A DNA stretch of 5,284 bases from a bacterium (lineage in GTDB: Bacteria; Actinomycetota; Humimicrobiia; Humimicrobiales; Humimicrobiaceae): assembly GCA_030611285.1 (NCBI GenBank), contig JAUWQC010000079.1:1-5284 (forward strand), given 5' to 3'. Every line of letters starts with the position of its first letter. Position 1 is the first letter of the stretch. A model generated the notes under the pieces. It searched no databases. It was not told the DNA's origin and saw nothing but the letters and a program-made list of their open reading frames with translations. The position numbers were made by a program, and so were the translations under genes. Below are positions 1-5,284 of the stretch, piece after piece.

Positions 1-421
1 AGGCATTCTGTACTGCTATCTTTACTTCCGGATATAAAACTTTTATATTCCGAGCAGCAATTTCAATAGGAGAAATATTCCCATCATGACCGTTAAAAAT
101 TATTATTTTCTCAAAATCGTGTCTGATCACTGACTCCAACACATCTTCTAATATTCTAATCATGGTATCTGCTTCCAAACTTAAAGTGGGAGAAAAAGAA
201 GCATAATGTCCGCTTACTCCATAAGTAATTGGAGGGAGGACCAAAAGATTGTCTACTTCTTCTGCAACCAATTTGGATAGCTCGTAAGCTACCATAGTAT
301 CTGTTCCAATAGGAAGATGATCTCCATGCCTTTCTACGGAACCCACTGGTAAAATAACTTTATCAAATTTTCCAGTTAAATACTTGTGGCCATTAATATA
401 ATATAAATCAAAATCCTTCAT
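1..421 (-). CDS. Creatininase-family metal-dependent amidohydrolase (5' part, cut by window edge)
   Basis: Reading the minus strand from the ATG at 421-419 gives 140 codons without a stop, running off the left edge. Family members are usually about 230-270 residues, so roughly the N-terminal half is visible. Diagnostic creatininase-fold motifs are present: LPVGSVERHGDHLPIGTD at residues 24-41 and FNGHDGN at 109-115. By comparison with creatinine amidohydrolase, E30, H32, D41 and H112 are the expected divalent-metal ligands. The fifth ligand of true creatininase, a Glu two residues after the last His, is Gly here (G114), as in many other family members. GVSGHYASFSPT (68-79) occupies the usual 'G.S..H..FPGT' segment in a divergent form. 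The family hydrolyses C-N bonds in cyclic amides and related compounds, and some members act on other rings (inosose, formamidopyrimidine, mycofactocin precursor), so the substrate cannot be named. It is probably cytoplasmic, since no signal peptide is seen. It follows the livM-type gene by 62 bases on the same strand and is probably cotranscribed. The family call is firm; the function is open. Confidence 0.9.
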   Translation of the reverse strand, partial: MKDFDLYYINGHKYLTGKFDKVILPVGSVERHGDHLPIGTDTMVAYELSKLVAEEVDNLLVLPPITYGVSGHYASFSPTLSLEADTMIRILEDVLESVIRHDFEKIIIFNGHDGNISPIEIAARNIKVLYPEVKIAVQNA

Positions 422-430
422 AAATAATAA

Positions 431-436
431 CCTCCT
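431..436 (-). promoter_or_regulatory. Strong Shine-Dalgarno for the creatininase-family gene
   Basis: AGGAGG on the minus strand lies 9 bases before the ATG at 421, inside the run AAAAGGAGGTT. It fixes the start of the partial gene and shows that translation begins independently of livM, rather than by coupling across an overlap as inside the transporter genes. Confidence 0.85.
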
Positions 437-466
437 TTTATTTTTTTGAACCTTTTTAACTATTTA

Positions 467-491
467 CAAAATAATAATTTATATTATTTTG
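467..491 (-). repeat. AT-rich 9-bp inverted repeat over the livM stop codon
   Basis: CAAAATAAT (467-475) and ATTATTTTG (483-491) are exact inverted copies around a 7-base loop, and the right arm contains the livM-type stop codon at 484-486. Only one pair of the nine is G-C, and the minus-strand RNA has no U-run after the hairpin, so it does not look like an intrinsic terminator. It could be a weak mRNA 3' structure or chance in AT-rich DNA. The rest of the 422-483 spacer shows only the ribosome binding site of the next gene; I find no convincing -35/-10 pair. Confidence 0.3.
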
Positions 492-1494
492 CTCTAGATT
501 CTTTTCCTAAAATACCTCCCGGCCTCCAGAGCATAACTGACACTAAAAGGGCGGCATAGATTAACTCAACCAACCCATAAACTCCTAATGCTTCTTCTGC
601 AGGTTTAAGCAGATAACGCATAGCTATTAATAAAGAAGCTCCTAAAGCTGGCCCAAACAGATTTCTGCTTCCCCCGATAATAGGCATAATAACAATAAAA
701 AAAGTCATTGAAAAAGAAAATTCATAAGGCCGGATAGAACGGGTAAAATGGGCATATAACCCCCCGGCAATTCCGGCAAAAAATGCTCCGCTCACAAAAG
801 CGTACAGTTTATATTTCATTAGATTTATTCCCTGGGATTGAGCCGATACTTCAGATTCTCTAATGGCCAACATGGCTCTGCCTGGAGCAGATTGTAGTAT
901 CCTCCAGAGCACAAAAATAGTAATAGCAACCCAAATGTAAACATTCCATAAATTAGAATAATGTGGAATTACCTGTATGCCCGAGGCACCACGTGTAAAA
1001 GATTTCATACCCTTAGCCATCGTAGTAACTATAATCATAAAACCTAACGAAGCGACAGCAAGATAATGCCCTCTCAGTCTGAGCACAGGATAACCAACAA
1101 TCATAGCCACTATAGCAGCTATAACTCCTCCCGTTAAAAGAGCTGGTAAAAAGGGCCATTGGTAATTTGCTCCTCCCAACAATGTTGGCAAAGAAGGTAA
1201 ATTATATGCTGCCCTAAGAGAAACTTTATAAGTTAATAAAACAGAGGTATAAGCTCCTATAAGCATAAATCCTGTGTGACCGAGTGAGAATAATCCAGTA
1301 TAGCCATTAGTCAAATTAAGACTGGTAGCAGCTATAATATAAATTCCAATTACAGTAATGATGTGGAGTATATAATTATCTAAAACAAGATTAAAAATTC
1401 CCAAAACAACAAATAGAAACCCTAATCCTACTCCAAAAGGTATCCAAATTCCGCTAAAGGTGTTAGGTTTGTTTGAATAGTTCACTTTTATCAC
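484..1494 (-). CDS. livM: Branched-chain amino acid/amide ABC transporter permease, LivM type
   Basis: This 336-residue inner-membrane protein is one of the two channel subunits of a HAAT-family importer (BPD_transp_2 fold), pairing with the LivH-type subunit. About eight or nine hydrophobic segments are visible, near residues 17-38, 42-62, 69-89, 114-138, 145-160, 184-200, 230-250, 262-292 and 305-325. Family landmarks are SLNLTNGYTGLFSLGH (58-73), the GHYLAVASLGF segment (142-152), GASGI (169-173), the cytoplasmic ATPase-contacting loop GRAMLAIRESEVSAQSQGIN (205-224) and IIGGSRNLFGPALGA (272-286). The start is GTG at 1494-1492. It overlaps the livH-type stop as GTGA and is preceded by AGGGAGT (1505-1499) with 5 bases between. 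The next in-frame Met is M71 or later, inside the membrane core, so the GTG start is well supported. Translation is probably coupled to the preceding gene. The family call is firm; the transported substrate is not shown by this subunit. Confidence 0.95.
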   Translation of the reverse strand: MIKVNYSNKPNTFSGIWIPFGVGLGFLFVVLGIFNLVLDNYILHIITVIGIYIIAATSLNLTNGYTGLFSLGHTGFMLIGAYTSVLLTYKVSLRAAYNLPSLPTLLGGANYQWPFLPALLTGGVIAAIVAMIVGYPVLRLRGHYLAVASLGFMIIVTTMAKGMKSFTRGASGIQVIPHYSNLWNVYIWVAITIFVLWRILQSAPGRAMLAIRESEVSAQSQGINLMKYKLYAFVSGAFFAGIAGGLYAHFTRSIRPYEFSFSMTFFIVIMPIIGGSRNLFGPALGASLLIAMRYLLKPAEEALGVYGLVELIYAALLVSVMLWRPGGILGKESRAK

Positions 1495-2381
1495 ATGGAC
1501 TCCCTTCTACCTAAAATCCCCATAGGTTTGATTAATAAGACTATTATTAACAAAGTAAAAACTATTGCATCTCTATATACGGACCAACCAAGAGGAAGAA
1601 AACCAACTGTAAATATTTGAATCAATCCGATAAGAAAACCTCCCAATACCGCACCGGGGATGCTTCCTATACCACCGATCACTACTGCTACAAAAGCTAT
1701 CACTCCTGGCATAAAACCCATATTATAAGATATCTGCCCATATTTCGCTCCCCACATAAAACCAGTAAGAGCAGCTATCGCTGAAGCCACTACAAAACTC
1801 CATGTTATAACCTGATTAACATTTATTCCTACTAGTCCTGCGGTTTCTACGCTCTCAGCAATACCTCTCATGGCTATTCCTATTTTACTCCGTTTTACAA
1901 ATAAACCAAAACAAATCATGATAACAATAGTAGTAATAATTATAAAAATATCTATCACTCGGAAAGTAATAAAACTATTTATTATTCGATTTAAAAAAGG
2001 AGGATTAAAAAAAGCATAAGGCTGAGGGGAAATTAATAATTTTATTGCATTTTCTATAAAGATATAAATCCCGAGTGAAGTTATTAATAAGGAGAGCCCT
2101 GGCCCACCTCTTAATTTTCGATACCCAATTGCTTCTGATAGAAATCCAACAAAACCTCCCAAACTTATGGTTAAAATTATAGCTAAAACAAAGGGTAAGT
2201 TAAATTTAAAAAGTAAAAAGTAAAAACAGAATGCTCCGATAGTAATTAAAGCTCCATGAGCAAAATTTATTAGCCCTAAAATTCCATAAACCAAAGCCAT
2301 ACCTAAAGCCAATAGAGCATATATACTTCCTAAGACTATACCATTGAAGATTTGTTGATATATATAAGAAGCTCCATACAT
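1491..2381 (-). CDS. livH: Branched-chain amino acid/amide ABC transporter permease, LivH type
   Basis: This 296-residue integral membrane protein forms the second channel subunit of the importer. The N-terminal pattern NGIVLGSIYALLALGMALVY (13-32) followed by GLINFAHGAL (36-45) is typical of LivH. So are the cytoplasmic coupling loop SKIGIAMRGIAESVETAGLV (165-184) followed by GIN, the C-terminal VVIGGIGSIPGAVLGGFLIG (233-252) and the closing KPMGILGRRE (285-294). About eight hydrophobic segments are visible: 13-33, 40-60, 63-84, 95-115, 143-162, 190-210, 225-255 and 272-290. The ATG lies 16 bases after the livF-type stop. Its ribosome binding site, AGGAGG at 2399-2394, overlaps that stop codon and stands 12 bases from the start, a somewhat long spacing. 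The last bases overlap the livM-type start. Length is normal and the gene appears intact. Confidence 0.96.
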   Translation of the reverse strand: MYGASYIYQQIFNGIVLGSIYALLALGMALVYGILGLINFAHGALITIGAFCFYFLLFKFNLPFVLAIILTISLGGFVGFLSEAIGYRKLRGGPGLSLLITSLGIYIFIENAIKLLISPQPYAFFNPPFLNRIINSFITFRVIDIFIIITTIVIMICFGLFVKRSKIGIAMRGIAESVETAGLVGINVNQVITWSFVVASAIAALTGFMWGAKYGQISYNMGFMPGVIAFVAVVIGGIGSIPGAVLGGFLIGLIQIFTVGFLPLGWSVYRDAIVFTLLIIVLLIKPMGILGRRESM

Positions 2382-2393
2382 AACTAAAATTAT

Positions 2394-2399
2394 CCTCCT
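2394..2399 (-). promoter_or_regulatory. Shine-Dalgarno of livH overlapping the livF stop codon
   Basis: AGGAGG on the minus strand shares bases with the TAG stop of the livF-type gene (2400-2398). A ribosome ending livF therefore stands on the livH entry site, a layout that favours coupled translation. The 12-base spacing to the livH ATG is longer than for the other genes here (5-9). Confidence 0.7.
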
Positions 2400-3099
2400 A
2401 ACCTAAATAAGCTTTTTTAATATTCTCATCTTTCATAAGTTTTAATGGTTCACCTTGAATAGTAAGTTCTCCTGCTTCTAATACATACATATAATTGGCT
2501 ATATGCATTGCCATTTTTACGTTCTGTTCGACTAAGACAATGGTAATACCGGTCATTTTTATTGTATTTATAGTTTTGTATACTTCTTTGATAATCAAGG
2601 GAGCAAGACCAAGAGAAGGTTCATCTAATAAGAGCAATTTGGGCTTAGATATAATAGCTCGCCCAAAAGACAACATCTGTTGTTCGCCGCCACTCAAAGT
2701 ACCAGCTATCTGGTTTTCCCGTTCTTTTATAATGGGAAATATTGAATATATCTCCTTTAATCTTTCCTTAAACTCTTTATCATTAGAATGATAGGCTCCT
2801 AATCTAAGATTTTCTTTAACACTTAAAGTACTAAATAGCTGCCTTCCTTCTGGAACTAAAGCTATTCCTAAAGGCACTCGCCTATAAGCTGAAAGCTGGG
2901 TAATGTCTTTATCTTTATAAAATATTTTACCAACTCGAGGATGAAGGACGCCCGCTAACGCTTTAAGCGTGGTACTTTTACCCGCTCCATTAGCCCCCAC
3001 TAAGGCAACTATTTGACCTTCTTCTACCTCTAAAGATAAGTTTCTAACTGCCGGTATTATTCCGTAACAAATTTCAATTTTTTCTATTTTAAGTAGCAT
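2398..3099 (-). CDS. livF: Branched-chain amino acid/amide ABC transporter ATP-binding protein, LivF type
   Basis: This 233-residue cytoplasmic ATPase is one of the two nucleotide-binding subunits that drive the importer. The motifs are intact and in order: Walker A GANGAGKST (35-43), the LivF-specific VPEGRQLF (82-89) in the Q-loop region, ABC signature LSGGEQQ (135-141), Walker B LLLLDEP (155-161) with catalytic E160, D-loop SLGLAP (162-167), and VEQN (190-193) where Q192 replaces the switch His. That replacement is normal for LivF and separates it from LivG. The protein ends in AYLG, the usual LivF terminus. The start codon lies inside the end of the livG-type gene (11-base overlap, different frame). 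A GGAG at 3112-3109, 9 bases upstream and within livG, serves it. This implies coupled translation and near-equal amounts of the two ATPases. Length matches the family. Confidence 0.97.
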   Translation of the reverse strand: MLLKIEKIEICYGIIPAVRNLSLEVEEGQIVALVGANGAGKSTTLKALAGVLHPRVGKIFYKDKDITQLSAYRRVPLGIALVPEGRQLFSTLSVKENLRLGAYHSNDKEFKERLKEIYSIFPIIKERENQIAGTLSGGEQQMLSFGRAIISKPKLLLLDEPSLGLAPLIIKEVYKTINTIKMTGITIVLVEQNVKMAMHIANYMYVLEAGELTIQGEPLKLMKDENIKKAYLG

Positions 3100-3865
3100 T
3101 GTTTTCTACTCCAAGATATGCCTCTATAACCTTTGGATCATTTATAATTTTATCAGGGGGGCCCTCAGAAATTAAAATTCCATGATCGAGAACCTGTATA
3201 TATTCCGCTAGTCCCATAATAAATGGAACTCGATGCTCTACAATAACCATAGTCAGGGAAAATTTACTCTGGATATCTTTAATTAAAGAAGAAAGTTTTT
3301 CCACTTCAACATTATTCATCCCACAGCAAGGTTCATCTAATAAGAGGAGTTTTGGTTGAGCAACAAGACAACGGGCAATATCAAGCTTACGCTGTAATCC
3401 ATAAGGTAATGTTGAAGCTTGAATATTTCTGTATTTTTTTAATTCAAACAGTTCCAACATCAAATCTACTAAATCATTCATGCGTTTTTCTTCTTTGATA
3501 AACTCCGGTAAGCCAAAAAGAGCGTCAATAAATCTATATTTCAAATGGACATGATAAGAAATATTTAAATTCATTTCCACAGTTAAAGAGCCATAAAGGT
3601 GAAGTAATTGAAAAGTTCGGGCTATCCCTGAAGAAGCAATTTGGTCAGGTCTATGTCCGATTATTTCAACATCATTAAATTTTATAGACCCGCTGTTTGG
3701 TTTTAACATTCCGGTAATTAAATTAAAAGTTGTGGTCTTTCCTGCGCCATTCGGCCCAATTAATCCAATCACCTTACCTTCAGGTAATTCCAAAGAATAA
3801 TCCTGAACTGCCCAAAGTCCACCAAATGCCTTACTAAGCCCTTCAATTTTTAAAAGAACAGGCAT
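3089..3865 (-). CDS. livG: Branched-chain amino acid/amide ABC transporter ATP-binding protein, LivG type
   Basis: This 258-residue cytoplasmic ATPase is the partner of the LivF-type subunit. Walker A is GPNGAGKTT (37-45). The Q-loop sits in IARTFQ (Q86). The signature region is LPYGLQRKLDIAR (153-165), the LPYG form usual in LivG rather than LSGG. Walker B is LLLLDEP (173-179) with E178, and the switch His is H211 in VEHRVPFIM. The insert between Q-loop and signature (about 95-150) and the C-terminal EAYLG (248-252) are standard for the family. The six residues after AYLG arise where the gene runs into the livF start. The D-loop reads CCGMN (180-184), where AAGMN is typical, placing two adjacent cysteines beside Walker B. 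The ATG is preceded by AGAGGA (3879-3874) at 8 bases. The gene follows a strong terminator-like hairpin, so its expression probably depends on read-through from the binding-protein gene. Confidence 0.97.
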   Translation of the reverse strand: MPVLLKIEGLSKAFGGLWAVQDYSLELPEGKVIGLIGPNGAGKTTTFNLITGMLKPNSGSIKFNDVEIIGHRPDQIASSGIARTFQLLHLYGSLTVEMNLNISYHVHLKYRFIDALFGLPEFIKEEKRMNDLVDLMLELFELKKYRNIQASTLPYGLQRKLDIARCLVAQPKLLLLDEPCCGMNNVEVEKLSSLIKDIQSKFSLTMVIVEHRVPFIMGLAEYIQVLDHGILISEGPPDKIINDPKVIEAYLGVENNAT

Positions 3866-3890
3866 ATTTTATTTCCTCTCAATTAAGAAT

Positions 3891-3933
3891 AAAAAAAATA
3901 TCCAGGGGAGTGGGATAACTCCCCCAGATATTT
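3891..3933 (-). terminator. Intrinsic terminator/attenuator between livK and livG
   Basis: On the minus strand, bases 3933-3918 and 3911-3896 form a 16-bp stem closing a 6-base loop (3917-3912). The core is GGGGAGT paired with ACTCCCC. Two G-U wobbles lie below the core and six A-U pairs form the base. The RNA then has eight U in a row (complement of 3898-3891, the first three also in the stem). The two wobbles become A-C mismatches on the plus strand, so the structure is best formed in the direction of this operon. It starts 14 bases after the livK stop and ends 25 bases before the livG ATG. Confidence 0.9.
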
Positions 3934-3947
3934 ATTTTTGACTTTAG

Positions 3948-5135
3948 TTAATCTGCGATTTTAGGATCTGACATATAAGATGGAGTAAAGCTCTCTAAGG
4001 TTTCAAACTTACCATTTTTCACTACCAGTATAGAAACTCCTTTTTGAGGAACTTTGCTTCCTTTGGTATAAGTAATATTTCCGGTTACACCGGGTAAATC
4101 TTTAACCATTCCTAAACCAGCTTCAATTTTAGATGGTTCAGCTGATCCTGCTAAATTTATGGCTTGGACTAGTAACTTTATTGAATCATAACCAAGCGCG
4201 GCAAAAGCATTTTCTGGTTCTACTCCCCATTTTTCTTTATAATTATTTACAAATGCTCTAACTAATGGGTCAGGACTACTTAAAGAAACGTGAGTAGCAA
4301 ACAGTACTCCTTCGGCATATTTACCTCCAACTTCCACTAATAACTGAGTGTCAAAGCCATCTGCACCTAATATAGGTATAGTAACTCCTCCTTCCCTTAG
4401 TTGCTTAACAATTAAACCAACATTACCGGGAACAGCTCCGATATGTACACAATCAACTTCCCCCTTATCCTGTTGGGCTTTTAAACGGGCTACCATCGAT
4501 GAATAATCAACCCAGTTAGTTTCAAAAGAATCCTCATAAACTACCTCTCCACCAAAATGTATAAAGGCGTCTTCAAAATATTTACATACTCCCACACTAA
4601 AATCGCAGGCTGTATCTACCCAATTTGCAACTTTTTTTAAACCTTCTTTTTTTACAGCATACTCAGCAATAGCCGCTCCCTGTGCATTATCTCCAAAACA
4701 GGCTAACCATGCACCGGTCCGCTCTGGAATACGAGGATGAGTAGCACCGGGAGTAATGAAAGATATATTGTTTTCCATGGCAATTGGAGCTGCCGCTAAA
4801 ACCCAATGAGTGTCACAATAACCTATAATTACTGATACTTTCTCTCTCTCGATTAAACGAATAACCGCTGCTACAACCTCTGACTCATCTGCTTTTGTAT
4901 CAATACAAATAGCATCCAACTCTCTTCCCAGCACTCCGCCAGACTTATTAATTTCATCAATAGCTAATTGTATTCCATTCCAAGAAGGACCATCGATTGA
5001 AGCCCATGCTCCAGTTAAATTTTGCACCACTCCAATCTTAATAGGATTATCTGCCGCCAAAACAACGCCTATAAAACTTGTCACAAGTATTACCAAAACT
5101 AACGAAAATAATGATTTTTTAATTAACTTTTTCAT
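3948..5135 (-). CDS. livK: Periplasmic substrate-binding protein of a HAAT-family ABC importer (LivK-like)
   Basis: This 395-residue exported protein captures the solute for the LivH/M/G/F complex encoded downstream. Residues 1-28 are a Sec signal peptide: basic start MKKLIKKS, a hydrophobic core, and likely cleavage after VLA or VLAA. No lipobox Cys is present. The mature part is a type I periplasmic-binding fold (Peripla_BP_6 type): IKIGVVQNLTG (32-42), LAIDEINKSGGVLGREL (57-73), the ligand-side segment GYCDTHWVLAAAPIA (105-119), ITPGATHP (127-134), VDCVHIGAVPGNV (227-239) and ILGADGFD (255-262). T109 and T132 fall where LivJ/LivK-type proteins place a Ser/Thr pair contacting the ligand's carboxylate, by rough alignment. 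The usual aromatic of the YG motif is F179. Six cysteines in the mature region (77, 107, 146, 177, 184, 229) are many for this family. GGAGGT (5150-5145) stands 9 bases before the ATG. A leucine-type, amide or other ligand is possible; sequence alone does not decide. Confidence 0.95.
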   Translation of the reverse strand: MKKLIKKSLFSLVLVILVTSFIGVVLAADNPIKIGVVQNLTGAWASIDGPSWNGIQLAIDEINKSGGVLGRELDAICIDTKADESEVVAAVIRLIEREKVSVIIGYCDTHWVLAAAPIAMENNISFITPGATHPRIPERTGAWLACFGDNAQGAAIAEYAVKKEGLKKVANWVDTACDFSVGVCKYFEDAFIHFGGEVVYEDSFETNWVDYSSMVARLKAQQDKGEVDCVHIGAVPGNVGLIVKQLREGGVTIPILGADGFDTQLLVEVGGKYAEGVLFATHVSLSSPDPLVRAFVNNYKEKWGVEPENAFAALGYDSIKLLVQAINLAGSAEPSKIEAGLGMVKDLPGVTGNITYTKGSKVPQKGVSILVVKNGKFETLESFTPSYMSDPKIAD

Positions 5136-5284
5136 TTAAATAGTACCTCCATACTTAAATTTTTTTTAATACTTGATTTCACATATACAGTATTCTTTAA
5201 CTTCACCTCCTTTAATCTGGATTGTTTTCATCATTAACAGTTGGTGGCTAAATTTATTTTGCTCATTTTATTAGTCAGTGTTTT
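5136..5284 (-). promoter_or_regulatory. livK leader / upstream region, probable promoter location
   Basis: These 149 bases precede the first gene of the transporter and should carry the operon promoter unless it lies beyond the window. I see no good -35/-10 pair; AT-rich near-matches are too common to choose one. There is no recognisable T-box, tRNA, riboswitch or terminator. Visible landmarks are the livK ribosome binding site GGAGGT (5150-5145), an orphan AAAGGAGGTG (5213-5204), and a small odd palindrome ATACAGTAT (5184-5192) that could be an operator half or chance. Confidence 0.35.
5204..5213 (-). promoter_or_regulatory. Orphan perfect Shine-Dalgarno sequence in the livK leader
   Basis: AAAGGAGGTG on the minus strand matches the 16S anti-Shine-Dalgarno tail along its full length, better than any ribosome binding site used in this window. 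No ATG, GTG or TTG follows at 5-12 bases; the first ATG downstream is about 20 bases away and is immediately followed by TGA. It may be a remnant, a ribosome standby site, part of a very short leader ORF, or chance. Confidence 0.4.

Noticed and set aside
153..262. Possible frameshift or decay in the creatininase-family gene because the FPGT segment reads FSPT
   Set aside because: The frame is open throughout, and motifs before and after it are in the same frame and correctly spaced. This is sequence divergence, not damage.
631..680. Unusual GGSRN in the C-terminal loop of the LivM-type permease in place of GGLGS
   Set aside because: LivM homologues with GG-x-R-(S/N) at this place are known as I recall, so it is probably subfamily variation.
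2519..2533. Loss of the switch histidine (VEQN) in the LivF-type ATPase
   Set aside because: Gln at this position is the normal state in LivF proteins, including that of E. coli, and does not signal inactivity.
2495..2791. Plus-strand open frame of 98 codons
   Set aside because: It lies wholly opposite the livF-type gene, whose motifs are unmistakable. It shows no ribosome binding site or recognisable domain and is a shadow frame.
5132..5153. Six-codon open frame (ATG GAG GTA ...) ending in a TGA that overlaps the livK start
   Set aside because: Its ATG sits directly at the livK ribosome binding site and has no Shine-Dalgarno of its own, so it is most likely a by-product of that site.
5221..5262. 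Ten-codon frame beginning ATGAGC in the livK leader
   Set aside because: Very short, no ribosome binding site, and AT-rich surroundings make such frames common by chance.
1..5284. CRISPR arrays, insertion sequences, tRNA or rRNA genes, att sites
   Set aside because: No regularly spaced repeats, terminal inverted repeats, transposase motifs or RNA-gene sequences were seen; nearly all of the window is explained by the six genes.

Overview
The window holds one minus-strand gene cluster, transcribed from high to low coordinates. It is a complete five-gene ABC importer of the hydrophobic amino acid/amide (HAAT, 'Liv') family followed by the first 140 codons of a creatininase-family amidohydrolase that runs off the left edge. 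I see no credible gene on the plus strand. The DNA is strongly AT-rich (about one third G+C by eye), with strong GGAGG-type ribosome binding sites and tight gene packing. The binding protein has a Sec signal peptide ending in an Ala-type cleavage site and no lipobox cysteine, so it is probably free in a periplasm. That points to a diderm, AT-rich, probably anaerobic bacterium. Atribacterota-like or Thermotogota-like lineages would fit, but this is a guess; an AT-rich diderm Firmicute is also possible.

Layout in transcription order: 5284-5136, leader of the binding-protein gene, with an unused-looking perfect Shine-Dalgarno sequence; 5135-3948, livK-type periplasmic binding protein; 3933-3891, strong intrinsic terminator/attenuator; 3865-3089, livG-type ATPase; 3099-2398, livF-type ATPase, overlapping livG by 11 bases; 2381-1491, livH-type permease; 1494-484, livM-type permease, starting at a GTG that overlaps the livH stop by 4 bases; 483-422, short spacer; 421-1, creatininase-family metal-dependent amidohydrolase, 5' part only.

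How it works together: the binding protein captures a small solute in the periplasm, LivH and LivM form the membrane channel, and LivG and LivF power transport with ATP. The terminator after livK leaves no room for a separate livG promoter, so the membrane components are probably made by partial read-through, giving an excess of binding protein. The creatininase-family enzyme follows livM by 62 bases with its own strong ribosome binding site and no terminator between them. It may act on the imported compound, which could be an amide, lactam or other cyclic C-N compound rather than leucine/isoleucine/valine. That substrate link is inferred from gene order only.

The individual genes belong to well-known families. 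I do not see a clearly new type of system. The points worth a second look are the pairing of transporter and hydrolase, the attenuator, the binding-protein pocket and cysteines, and the livK leader.
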